From the NCBI GenBank assembly GCA_021307315.1, contig JAJSPD010000045.1, positions 124,001-188,000 on the forward strand: a stretch of DNA of 64,000 nucleotides. Reading direction: 5' to 3'. The position numbers and the translations under genes are program-made. Shown one piece after another: positions 25,778-35,471 of this stretch. The notes below the pieces were generated by a model. That model searched no databases, was not told the origin of the DNA, and worked only from the letters and a program-made list of their open reading frames with translations. Positions within the stretch are counted from its first letter, which is position 1. The number at the start of each line of letters is the position of its first letter. This DNA comes from Bisporella sp. PMI_857 (taxonomy: Eukaryota > Ascomycota > Leotiomycetes > Helotiales > Helotiaceae).

Positions 25778-26029
25778 TTGGTAGCAAGGTGTAAACATTG
25801 GAAACACATTGATGAATTTGAGTTGTGTGACCCCGCTGAACTTAGCGGCGTACGATGCTCTCCAATTAAGGGTCATGTAAAGGGTGGCATTCTTGATGAT
25901 CTATGTGACGATTGCATAGAAGCGCGGATAGAAAAGGAAAGGGAGGAATCTGCTGGGAGGGAGGAACTCGCTGGAATGGGGGAATTTGCTAGAATGGAGG
26001 AACTGGCTAGGGGAAGCCGCAGATTGTGA
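25778..26029 (+). CDS. Possible small Cys-rich ORF or 3' exon
   Basis: An 83-codon open frame without an ATG near its start, so at best the last exon of a gene whose start I could not place. It reads RCKHWKHIDEFELCDPAE, then VRCSPIKG and LCDDCIEARIEKERE. The C..H/C..C..C-x2-C spacing suggests a small metal-binding fold. Three imperfect hexamers (EELAGM, GEFARM, EELARG) follow before the stop. It resembles short Cys/His proteins annotated as hypothetical in many ascomycetes, but this is an impression. It may equally be a remnant. Confidence 0.3.
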   Translation: MVARCKHWKHIDEFELCDPAELSGVRCSPIKGHVKGGILDDLCDDCIEARIEKEREESAGREELAGMGEFARMEELARGSRRL

Positions 26030-26253
26030 TAATGAGTCTAGTTCCACTATGAAAAACGGTTGACTTTCAGTCGATGTGGGGTTTCGATTTCGCCTGATGT
26101 TTGCTTGATATTTTACATAAATATCATATCGATGAGCCTCTCAAATCAAAGTTCTTCTTAGCTATATAAAAATGAGGTGATTTATGGTGTATTAAAGGAG
26201 AAAAAAAGGGGGTTTGTGACTGTCTTGACTGGTATAATTTGACGACAGAGCCT
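26030..26253. other. 3' region of BMT6-like gene
   Basis: AT-rich spacer with a poly-A/G stretch at about 26192-26213. No gene seen. Confidence 0.4.
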
Positions 26254-27636
26254 CTATTTCCGCCTAAACAAGTGAACCTGAAATCTCATATTCTCCAAGC
26301 TGATGGGATACTTCAAGGGTTCCTCAAGCCTATGCCATCGGCTCTCATCTATGACCAGCTTTTCCCATAACCCTTGATCTTCAGTCCCTGTTCCAAGCAA
26401 GGCACAGTCCATGAGCCAATGCATAGGGTACCTCTTCGAAGCAACCTGGTGAGCTTCGTCTTCGTTAACGGAGTCAGCGAAAGGGACCGGCTTCTCTGAG
26501 TACAGTGGTATTGAAGCAGAGTTGTCGGGCTCATCCTCATTCTCTTCAGACTGGGTTGAACTTGGCTCTTCATCTCTTTGCTGATCAGTTATATCCGTGT
26601 CACTGGCATGCTTTGTGATGGCAACTTCTGAATAGCTTCCTGCGCTATCAATCACACATAGCAAAGAATCTTTTCTGCAAGTAATAGACAAGTCGAGAAG
26701 AAATTTGGTAGTTGCGATAACGTTCGTTGTGTAAAGCTCGTTGAGGGTAAAGAATAAGGTGATCATGACAGGACCATCTCCAATTATGCTCGTCAGCCTC
26801 TCTGTATCAAGCTTCAAAGTATCGGCTTGTGTGAATTCTAGACTGACAGCTCCTGGCTTCAAAAAAGAAGCGTTCGAAGCTCTTGCAGATGCACTGGCAT
26901 ATTTCGACAATGGCGGCGGCGTTTCCAGTCCACGGTGAAGCTTAGAAACTACATTCCCCCACGGCGCAGAATCGACGAGATGTAAATCCAACACCGTGCT
27001 TTCCGTCTCGTAATCTTCAATCTGTAGCTTTTCAACGGAATTCCTCAAATCCTCAGGTACTCCACAACTCTGCGGCTTCAAAAACCTCACCAAACCTCCG
27101 AAAGCAGCCACCTCCGCCGCACCCCCACCAATACAAACAACCCGGGTCCTCTTTATCAGCCCACCGCCATCCTTTCCAATAAAGCCCCGTACCCACCTCT
27201 CCTCCCTAACCTCTTCCATAACCGAAGCTAAAAGATTCGCATACCCCAATACCCGACTGGGACTCCATCGTACCGCATATGCCTCCAGCCACTCCTCCTT
27301 CCCAAACGCCCTTTCAAAATCCCTCTCAAAAAGTGCACTCTTAATTTCCTGCAGCACGGGTTTCAACGCCTCCGGATCCTGTGAGATGGGAAAAGTAGTG
27401 CGGAAGATGTTCAGTAGCAATTGTTGCAGCTCGGTGGGAAGAAGCTGAGGCTGGATATTTAGCACAGCAGCTTCTTTGCTTTGAACTTTGGAGGCCGGCC
27501 TGGCAGTTTTCTTTACATATCCAGGACCCTTCCAACCAGGGCGATTATTTGGGAGTGCTGGTGGTGCTTTGGATGCTCCCGAATTTGACGGAGGATGTTT
27601 GCGTTGGGACTTTTCCTTGCGATCGAATTGGCCCAT
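26254..27636 (-). CDS. BMT6: 25S rRNA (uridine-N3) methyltransferase, BMT6-like
   Basis: Single-exon gene for a 460-residue protein of the DUF3115/Methyltransf_34 family. The yeast member Bmt6 makes m3U2843 in 25S rRNA in the nucleolus, using SAM. The SAM-binding motif I is clear (RVVCIGGGAAEVAAFGGLV, about residues 160-178), with an acidic motif II/III segment (VLDLHLVDSAPWGNVVSKLH) and a later PVMITLFFTLNELYTTN strand. The N terminus is Lys/Pro-rich, as expected for a nucleolar protein. The start at 27636 (MGQFDRKEKSQRK) is chosen over a frame 18 codons longer, which would add a hydrophobic MTIVLILNFWHFNIL leader not expected in this family. An acidic linker (SEENEDEPDNSA) lies near residue 380. 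Family call is good; the exact rRNA site is inferred from yeast. Confidence 0.84.
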   Translation of the reverse strand: MGQFDRKEKSQRKHPPSNSGASKAPPALPNNRPGWKGPGYVKKTARPASKVQSKEAAVLNIQPQLLPTELQQLLLNIFRTTFPISQDPEALKPVLQEIKSALFERDFERAFGKEEWLEAYAVRWSPSRVLGYANLLASVMEEVREERWVRGFIGKDGGGLIKRTRVVCIGGGAAEVAAFGGLVRFLKPQSCGVPEDLRNSVEKLQIEDYETESTVLDLHLVDSAPWGNVVSKLHRGLETPPPLSKYASASARASNASFLKPGAVSLEFTQADTLKLDTERLTSIIGDGPVMITLFFTLNELYTTNVIATTKFLLDLSITCRKDSLLCVIDSAGSYSEVAITKHASDTDITDQQRDEEPSSTQSEENEDEPDNSASIPLYSEKPVPFADSVNEDEAHQVASKRYPMHWLMDCALLGTGTEDQGLWEKLVIDESRWHRLEEPLKYPISLENMRFQVHLFRRK

Positions 27637-28024
27637 GATAGCCACCAATATGTTGAAATGCCAGAAGTTTAGTATCAAGACTATTGTCAATCCCTGGGGA
27701 GCCTTGGTTTGGAAGAGTGCAAGTTGATGTCGCCAAGCATGAAATTCTAAGTCAAGATTTAATTCACGTGATGATATTACAGGTTCTAGCGTGTATCAAG
27801 ATATTCAAGTAAAAGTAGCTCCCTGGTAAACCGAGACGGTCTATATTGGCCTACATTAAAAAATACAAATATAGTAGGCAACCATACACCACCTAAATTT
27901 AACACGCTCCGCTCACGTGATCACGAATATATCTCATTTTGACTTAACGCTGGAATAGAAAATCATGCAACTTGATGTTATATCTCAGTTGAGGAGAATT
28001 TTGCTCAAATTTGAGGCACAAAAG
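27637..28024. other. Intergenic, BMT6 promoter and DLH 3' end
   Basis: A 388-base gap between the BMT6 start and the end of the next minus-strand gene; no other feature seen. Confidence 0.45.
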
Positions 28025-29069
28025 TTAGAGGTGCTTAGCAAAGAAACTCGCAACTTGGTTATAACTTTGCATGTGTCAGCGCATCAGTCCCTCAAGCTTG
28101 CTTCACTCGGACTTACCCCCTCTCATACTCTTTCAGGTTATTCTCATCCTCAAAATTAGCCCTTGCGCCCATCCACCCATGATGCATGTCCTTATATGTC
28201 TCCACAACGCCGTTTCTCCCCTCACTCTCCAAGATTTCCTTGTACTGCGCTACCACGTCCTCGGGCTCGCCATTACTCGCAAGAACAATATGTGGGATCG
28301 TGATCTTTTCCGCATCTTCCTTTGCAAGGCGTCTACTCATCATCATTAGCGAATCAACCCTTTTTTGATCTTTAAAAAGAGAAACTTACCCAGGATGAAC
28401 CTGCGCAGAGACCTTAAACAACGTTCCCTCCCCCGAGTTCAACGCGGTGACCTATACTTATTAACCCCTCCTCTCCGTCTTCCTTTCTCTCCAAAAAGAA
28501 CGAAAGAAGAAAACAAAGACCCACCTTCCCACCCCAACACAACCCCAAGGCAGCCCACCCCTCCACACCCGGAAATCTTCCCTTGCCGTCTTCAATCACA
28601 CTCCGCAAGACGGCGCCAAACTCATCGTATTTTCCCACTTTTTCCATAAACGCCGTTTTGAGCCTTTCGTTCTCCGGACCCGGCTGGAACCACTCCGTTT
28701 TGATCGGCTCTCCTTTGAAGAAGTCCGGCACGAGAACCACTATGCCACGTACTATTAGTCCCCTCGCCTTGATCACAGAGATTAGGAGAGACGGAGAACC
28801 TACACGCGCCAAGAGCGGAAGCTAGGAGATCAGCACCTTGCAGGGTTTGTGGTGCTGGGCCGAAGACGTCGTAGATATCTACGATTGCTTTTGTAGACGT
28901 CTCCGAGCCCGTACTGTCTGTTTTCATGTTATGGACTACTGCATGGGAGATGATACGGAGGAGGGTACAAACAAACTTTCAAACCCGCCAACTCAATCCA
29001 TTTCCCTTTCTCTTTGTACCCGCTCGTTACAACTTGCGGAATTGTGTTGCATGCTTCGCAAGTTGCCAT
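28025..29069 (-). CDS. Dienelactone hydrolase family protein
   Basis: A 252-residue alpha/beta hydrolase split into six exons: 29069-28973, 28917-28804, 28751-28525, 28451-28390, 28335-28117 and 28064-28025; introns 52-73 nt. All junctions keep frame and rebuild family motifs. MATCEACNTIPQVV is the usual start; VYSTGSETSTKAIVDIYDVF and VVLVPDFFKGEPIK follow. The nucleophile is Cys in GLCWGGKV, the acid is Asp in NGEPED and the base is His in MHHGWMGAR. The tail is LKEYERGYNQVASFFAKHL. The size equals the fungal AIM2-like cytosolic DLH group, which hydrolyse small esters or lactones; the true substrate is unknown for most. Because the last exon is 40 nt and the fourth 62 nt, an automatic gene caller could easily lose the ends. 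Confidence 0.9.
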
Positions 29070-29441
29070 TTTCCTTTCAAGATCAACCAAAAAAGAGCCT
29101 TTTTCAAAAACAAAAACTTGCGAATTTCACGAAGTCTTCAATTGTAGAGATATAGTTAGAAGTGTGACGGAATTAGGAGATAAGAGGTCTCCAGAGGGGT
29201 GATGATAAGAGCGAGCTAAAGAGATGATGTGATAACAGACTAAGAGTGCAGGGTTAGGTTTCTTTTCTTTTCTCAACAATAGTGTTAGCTAAATTACTAA
29301 TATCTTAAAATTAGCAAATTCGCAATTTTTTGGGTAAAAAATGCAACTTAACCTCGCAATTGACTTCCGCAATCGGCTTTGCAAGCGATCCTTTGTAGAA
29401 TTCTATTGATTTACTCCAGCGGATGGGGACTTGGGTGTAGT
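29070..29441. other. DLH promoter region next to MITE
   Basis: About 370 bases of promoter sequence ending at the target duplication of the MULE-type element. Confidence 0.4.
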
Positions 29442-29450
29442 TGGACCTCC
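29442..29450. repeat. Left target-site duplication, TGGACCTCC
   Basis: Nine bases repeated exactly at 30461-30469, directly flanking the element at 29451-30460. Confidence 0.88.
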
Positions 29451-29783
29451 GGGTCCCAATACATGTACCCCCTGGGGTACGTTAGTAATTCTGACTAAAC
29501 GCAACGCGTACCACACCAAGCCTGTAACCATGTGTGACCAGCCTTAAAGCACAGCCTCTAAATACAGCGTAACCAGCTTGTACACACACGATTACGCGCC
29601 TGTAAAGTATTTAACATATTTGTAAAGACTTGTAAAAATACTTGCAAACTTCAAATTAATTTTACAAAATACTTTGTTTTTTTTTTCATTTTTAAGCAAC
29701 GTCTTTTATAATAATGCTGTTTTGCTCAAGATTTAATTAACTTCTAATACTAGTTTTAAGAACAATATGTAGTTTTAGTAATA

Positions 29784-30145
29784 CAGTTATACTTGGATAA
29801 TTCGGGTGCTCTTATATCGGAAACCTTTATATTCCGGAAGGGAACTGCAGAACGGCCAATTTTTGGCTAGGTAACTCGGAAACCTCCTTATTTCGGAATC
29901 CGAAAAAAGTACAAAGAATTTAAATAAGCTCCGATATATACTTTTAATAAATTTAACTCAGTAATACACTAAATTTGCAAAGCACGTAATATATGTTTAA
30001 TAATTATGTATTTTATGCAACACGTAATACTGTTTTTATGTAAATCTGAATAATTATGCATAATGCACTTTTTATATATCGGAAACCTTTATATGCCGGA
30101 AGGTTGCTTTAGAACCGAAGCTTCCGAATTATCTAAGTATGACTA
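29784..30145. mobile_element. pogo/Fot1-type MITE nested in the MULE MITE
   Basis: A 362-bp element with TIRs CAGTTATACTTGGATAATTC (left) and TAGTCATACTTAGATAATTC (inverted right), flanked by TA on both sides (29782-29783 and 30146-30147). A CAGT-type terminus and TA target are known hallmarks of pogo/Tigger-class Tc1-mariner elements. Further inside, TATATCGGAAACCTTTATAT lies near 30075 with TATCGGAAACCTTTATATTC near 29815. There is no ORF of transposase length. Confidence 0.8.
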
Positions 30146-30177
30146 TAGTAATATTCGAAAAAAAGTCGGCAGTTAAA

Positions 30178-30247
30178 AGTAGTATTAGTAATAGTAATAG
30201 TAATAGTAATAGCAATAGTAATATTAATACTAACTTTAATACTAACA
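30178..30247. repeat. AGTAAT-type microsatellite
   Basis: Imperfect tandem AGTAAT/ACTAAT units just right of the pogo-type element and still inside the outer MITE. They happen to be open in one frame (a Ser-Asn run), but no gene is implied. Confidence 0.7.
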
Positions 30248-30460
30248 GTACATTTTTAAAAGAATGCAGTAGCATAAGTATACAAGAAAAAAATAAAGTT
30301 ACTCAAGCTTTGGTTGTATTATAAGCTGGTTGCGCTGTGTTTACAGGCTGGTCACGCTGTGCTTTAAAGCTGGTGACACTGTGGTTACAGGCTTGGTGGG
30401 GTACGCGTTGCGCTTAGTCAGAATTATTAACGTACCCCAGGGGGTACAGTATTGAAACCC

Positions 30461-30469
30461 TGGACCTCC
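30461..30469. repeat. Right target-site duplication, TGGACCTCC
   Basis: Exact copy of 29442-29450. Confidence 0.88.
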
Positions 30470-30947
30470 ACCCACGCTTACATAATACGAAACCTAGGAT
30501 TCAATTTCTGGCTATTCCGTAGAATGATGCACCAATGTGATTTATTGTTGAGATTACTGTAAGAAACTAGAAGCGTACATAAAATATAACTAGATCAACG
30601 CAACAATAAAGGTTTTACTTAAAGATAGATAGCATTTATGTAGCACTATGCAAGAGAACTTTATAGAACGTTGAAGAAGACATATCAAAGCGCGTGGAGC
30701 GTCATAATAATAAATCTAGTTCAATCAAATAGCAAATAGCAACATAAAAGCCAACATCAAGCACTGCACGAGGGATAACTAATCTCGCTATCTTGGCGTG
30801 CCTTAGCCAGAATGCCAATTGTGTCAGGAGCTTCATACCACCCGACGACCTGATATTCTAAATAAACTATCTTCTTAATCAGACTTCGGAAAGTTCCCCT
30901 CCAACAAGACCGCACGCTATCCCAGCCCCTCCAGCTATGATGGCCGT
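30470..30947. other. Intergenic between MITE and secreted-protein gene
   Basis: About 480 bases; presumed 3' region of the minus-strand gene that follows. No gene seen. Confidence 0.4.
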
Positions 30948-31486
30948 TTATTGAGGACAGTCAGTAAAACCACAATCCTCGCAATAACCTTTCCATGGGA
31001 ATTGGGTACCGCCGACAGCAACGCAAGAAGCCTCCCAATGACGACCATCGATGCCACCAAAAGGCTCACCATTTTTAATGATGGTGCACTATCTTAGAGT
31101 CAGAGTCTTTGCAAACCAAAGAAGTAAGGGAGGGTAGATAATGGCTATTCTCGTTACTTACAAGTGGCTGTCCGGAGTGTGCTGTGGGCATGTTAGCATT
31201 TTCGCTAGAAAATCGTTTAAGGAAGTCTGGTGAGGGCGGTAAGGAGCTTACGATTCCTGAGGCCTGTGGCCCCGAGATCCTTTTGGTAGGTCCTCCTGTA
31301 GTAGTCGCAGGCTTTATTGGTGATGCTGTCAACAAAGCCAGATGTTTTGCTTTGCTTGCAAGCACATCCCGCATGGGAAGCCGCTTCAATGCTATGCCAC
31401 ATTAGTGAGTTCTCCCATACGTAATTGAATCCGAAAACTCACCTGGCTACGGCGGCGAGGATTAAGAAAAAAGCCTTGATCTGCAT
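30948..31486 (-). CDS. Small secreted cysteine-rich protein (effector-like)
   Basis: A 114-residue protein in four exons: 31486-31443, 31391-31252, 31181-31162 (only 20 nt) and 31088-30948; introns 51, 70 and 73 nt. The signal peptide is MQIKAFFLILAAVASIEA. The mature part has eight Cys (GCAC, ACDYY, PLCT, ASCV, GYC, EDC, TDC), enough for four disulphides. It ends WKGYCEDCGFTDCPQ with a KNGEPFGGIDGRHWEAS segment before it. All junctions keep frame, and the joined product is coherent, unlike the three overlapping frames seen without splicing. The size, signal peptide and Cys content fit apoplastic effectors or antimicrobial proteins of fungi; no family is recognised. It lies 0.5 kb from the nested MITEs. 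The 20-nt exon is the weakest part of the model. Confidence 0.68.
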
Positions 31487-33700
31487 CTTGAGGAGATTGA
31501 AATTTCGAAGAGTGATAAGATGGTAGTTGAAGGAGGTAGATGGTGTTCTATTTGATTGAGGCGGAAGCGTTGAAGTTGAAAAAAATAAGGGAGCATTTGG
31601 TACTTATATACTTGAGATTTGAGAATAATGGTTGCTTGCTAACCAAGCAAACGGCGTAGCAATCTCGTATGTTTTCCCGAAACCAGCCTTTCATGAGCCA
31701 GAGGTTATTAGGAAATACCATAGATTTCCTAGGATTAGAAGGAGAATTGCCTGGAACACTTTCCTTGACTCAGTGACTCGTTTTGAGGTATTTTGTTAAT
31801 ACTAGAGGTTCGGTGTAACTACTACCGCGCAGTTAAGAAAAGCAATCGTTAGTCAAAGCGTTACAAACTTTAACTTTATTTTAAATGATAATATCTCCTA
31901 GAAGGCGGGAGAAGGGTCTTCAACTGCTTTGGATACTTTTGGTTTTCCAAGTGCCAAACTATTCAAACAAAACGAACAATATAATTGGCAGGACTTACGA
32001 GAGCTGGGGAAACGCCCCAAACTAGCCTGAAATAAGCTTTCATGGGGCTCCCAGGCTCGTGGTTTAGTACAACGTTTTGTAAGTAGATCAGTGCACTGGA
32101 TGTCGTGAGTAATGTACTGTACCTGATGTGGCGTTTAGCGGGTAGATCCATTACGGTCAAGGTATTTGCCGATCTCCGATCGACTGAGTTGCGAGAGCGT
32201 AGACGGTCCGTCCCACAATATTTATCAACCTTCTCCCAAGCTTCTATGTTTTTGAAATTGGGCTTGCTTCTTTATAGTAATCGTGAGATTTACGAGCGAA
32301 GCAGGATTTAAATCGTGTAAACCAGTAATTATTATAAGCTTATTCTTATTAAAGCCTATAAACTACAGAATATATCGAACCACGCTGCCTGTTTTCTCGT
32401 GATGCACTATCTCCTCACAGTGCGTCTAAGGGCGGAAATTGTTATTATCTATATGTATAAACAATTGCTAAATGGCAATGGCCGACACTAGCTGATAGAG
32501 GTGAATTGACGGCTTTTGGCATGTGTTGCGGGGCTCAGGGGTTCAGTCCAGTCCGGATGCATATGTCAAATATCTACCAGGCACCGCTACTCGAGGAGTT
32601 CTAATAGACAAGAGCTTCTACAGGAATTGGACTAAAAGGCTGCCAAGTTGCCACCTCGGGTTTTTCCTAAAATCGTAAGGATTGTGGCGTCATCGCCTGT
32701 GTAACGCAACTTTAAGCTTCCACGAGACTTTCCTCGCTTCTGAATAAAGGTTAGGCGATGAGTTTAGTAGATATCGCTAAAATACTTTGACTCGCTCTGC
32801 ACTAGTTAGGTTTCCTATATCAGTAGGGCTGATTGGCGTCAGGAAGAAGGAAACTGAAAGAGGAAAATGGGGGGCCCGAACAGAACCTCGCAAGGTTATC
32901 CCAAGGAGAACCCAAGAAGTTTCAACTATTAAGGAAACTTCTTCTGCTTGTTGGCCCATTGCATAGCCTTACTTTTAGCCGCGGGAGGATAGTGGTGCTG
33001 CCCCTTTTTTCCCGTGATTCATAAAGGGCCATCAAACATCTACCGAAAATGATAGCATCTACAGAACAGTCCTAGCCACTTCGGCCCCATCGGACCGTGC
33101 GTGAATAACGACCGTTTAGATGTAATGTTGGATTCATACTAGCCAAGAGTAGTGTGCACTCTGAGAGAACTAGCTACTCGTGAGGGAAGAAGGTTTGGTA
33201 ATTCGTACATCGGATAATTATCAGATACAAGTTTACACCGATGCCCCCATATTATGACATACCTTGAAATTATCACCAGTTTCAAGGATCAACCCATATA
33301 AGAAGGAGCTGATATTCTAGACTCACTCTAGCGCTCTAGCCTGAACCGGAGACCTGGTAGCGAAGTTTGTAAATGCTTTGACAAACGGCGCAACTTGCTG
33401 CAGACTTGCTGTCTCGATCGAGATGAAATTGCTTTGTAGAGTCACCACATCGCGTTGGATGGGGATAAATAAAGTTCAACTAAAGAAATCAAGAAGATGG
33501 GTGGAATCATATGGAGTGCTTCTCCCTCGCAGTACTCAAGTTGGCAAGGAAAACAACTATAAGATCTCTTTGGTTTCCCACCAAAGACAGCATCACCAGC
33601 TTCCAACCTCATCTTTACCAAGCCCTCAACAATCAGCAATCTGCCTCACCGACACTACTACTCTCTCTTGCAAGATCTTGCTCAAATCATTCCTAGCAAC
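31487..33700. other. Intergenic, no supported gene
   Basis: About 2.2 kb, AT-rich. The first 100 bases contain the promoter of the minus-strand secreted-protein gene; the last 200, with CT-rich tracts and ending TCCTAGCAAC, that of the plus-strand gene. No inverted repeat pair or gene was found between them. Confidence 0.45.
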
Positions 33701-34521
33701 ATGAAGGCATTCACTCTATTATTCTTGGCCGCTACCATGGTCACTGCCCTCCCATCCGATGCTGATAATATCAGTGCATTTGGAGCTGTCGAACAGGTAC
33801 CTTCCCAAAGCCCATCTAGTCGCCATTCCATCCCTTGCATTTGCTGACAACCACAGCGCGAGACGGACACGGACACAGCGTGTAACGACGACCTCTGTGT
33901 CACCGTTCCGCGATCTCTGGTACGCCGCAAGGGTCGAGCCGACGCCGCGGCAGTGCTTGCAGACATTGGCAACTACTACAGCTCTCAATACGAGGCCGAG
34001 AAACAGGATAACATCGTAAGTCCAGCTTACCAGAAAATTGGTGTGTCAAGAAACGATTCTAACCTTGTTTGGATGTAGAGGCGCAGAGACTTTACGCGTG
34101 GTCTCGCAGCGAAGCTAAGGGACGACACCGGCTGCAACGTCTTTGTCAATAATGTCGCATACAGTGTCTCCGCGCCGTGCGATTGGGTTGACCAGGCTCA
34201 CATTGATCTGAAGCGAAGGGATGCCACCAAAGTCACGTATGGCAAGCCTTTGCTTACTTAAACAATAAAACTTCAAACTAACAGCTCCAAAGGTTCAGTA
34301 TCTGCTTTGCAGATAAGCTTACCTACACCAGGCGTGGCGACGGTGGTTACGAGAATGTAAGCCATGCCTCCTTCGCCTTAGATGGTGGAATCTTTTACTA
34401 ACTTCCTGCTTTTCTGTAGTGGGCTTGGGCGCCAGCATCCAGTGGTTCTTGCACGGCCCAGGGTGATGGTCACATTGTCGAATGCCATTACTCGTCTCCG
34501 AGATGTGAGTCGGGGAATTAA
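33701..34521 (+). CDS. Secreted cysteine-containing protein (effector candidate)
   Basis: A 192-residue secreted protein in five exons: 33701-33796, 33857-34015, 34079-34236, 34293-34356 and 34420-34521; introns 56-63 nt, all GT-AG. The signal peptide is MKAFTLLFLAATMVTALP. The mature chain carries eight Cys (ACNDDLC, GCN, PCDW, SICF, SCTAQ, ECHY, PRCE). Basic pairs at LVRRKGR and LKRRD are possible Kex2 processing sites. The mid-region has TGCNVFVNNVAYSVSAPCDW; the C terminus is Gly/Trp-rich (GDGGYENWAWAPASSGSC). The fourth exon uses acceptor CCAAAG. An earlier acceptor, CTAACAG, gives a shorter, less sensible tail. No known family recognised; function is inferred only from secretion and Cys content. 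Confidence 0.7.
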
Positions 34522-35471
34522 GTCTAGAAAGGGGACTTTCGAGGGGTCAAAGGCCTGGATAATATTTTTTTTTCTTAAACCCCTTAGGCGGCCCGAGTAG
34601 TGTGGATGTTACAGCTTATTCTTCTTTTTTGGCGGCTAAGTTAGGAGGCTTGCACACAGGCCAGCTTACCCCTTACATGAAGAGGGATCTGTCAATCATT
34701 TTTGATTCTCCTCTTTCTTTGTATATAGCATTGGACTTTTAGTACCTAAGCAAATTCAATCGAACATGCTCCGCCGTTTTACTGGTATAGATTATATGCT
34801 CACTCTTGAGGTTCTTCAACCTGTTTTGCGGCGAATTGAGCAGGAAGTGCTAGGAAAGCTTATCATATATTTTAACCAAGACAGAAGTTAACAATCGTAA
34901 AGGAAACTGCTTAATACACCTTAATCTCAAATAAAACCCTAAGTTATCTAATAATCTATCCCGCGCTTGGCGCGAATTTTCCTGGGCTATAAGAGGCGCA
35001 ATTATGAAAGTGTTATATAATTTTTGCAACTATTTTCTTCCGCATTCAAAATACTTATAAATCAAAATACTGTGTAAAAGTGTTACTTTTTGCGCGATTT
35101 GTTTGAAAATAGATTTGTAAGGTTAGCCTATGTTTAAGTTGTAAAGCACGCTATAAGTACCACTATGGTGAGCTGCCTCCGTATTCGGCTAACCTCAGGG
35201 GGCTCACTAGAGCTTGTTTTAACGTCTCGAGTGCACCCCGCGAGATATAGCCGGACCGTTCCAGTTGTGTTAAAAAATATAATCTATTTTATCTTAATAA
35301 TAAAAGCGTGTACAGGTAAAAACTCTTCGGGAAAGTATGTTGAATACTCGTTGCGAAGTCCGGGAATGCTCCCCAAGAAGATCCACCAAGCCAATCCTCT
35401 TCCCATCAATCCATCCTCGCCAGACAACATCTCTCCTACGAATTGAAGGTTGTTGTTCATTGTCTCTCGGT
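34522..35471. other. Intergenic, no supported gene
   Basis: About 950 bases between two secreted-protein genes transcribed towards each other. It includes an AT-rich stretch with a CCCGCGCTTGGCGCG near-palindrome at about 34959-34973. An imperfect inverted GTGAGC/GCTCAC pair at about 35169-35208 could be part of an old element, but I could not define ends or a duplication. Confidence 0.4.

Larger units (their letters stand above)
29451..30460. mobile_element. MULE-type MITE, 1,010 bp, with long TIRs
   Basis: The ends are inverted repeats of about 130-139 bp (29451-29580 against 30322-30460). They start GGGTCCCAATAC on the left and GGGTTTCAATAC on the inverted right. Both continue through GTACCCCCTGGGGTACGTTA and CTGACTAA(A/G)CGCAACGCGTACC with few mismatches. 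The inner TIR halves carry repeated ACAGCG-N2-ACCAGC-like units. The element is flanked by a perfect 9-bp direct repeat. Long TIRs with a 9-bp duplication fit Mutator-like elements. There is no transposase gene inside, so it is non-autonomous. The interior is very AT-rich and holds a second element and a microsatellite. Confidence 0.88.

Noticed and set aside
35169..35208. GTGAGC...GCTCAC inverted pair considered as a transposon end
   Set aside because: Only six bases pair, and no partner terminus or target duplication could be found within 1 kb.
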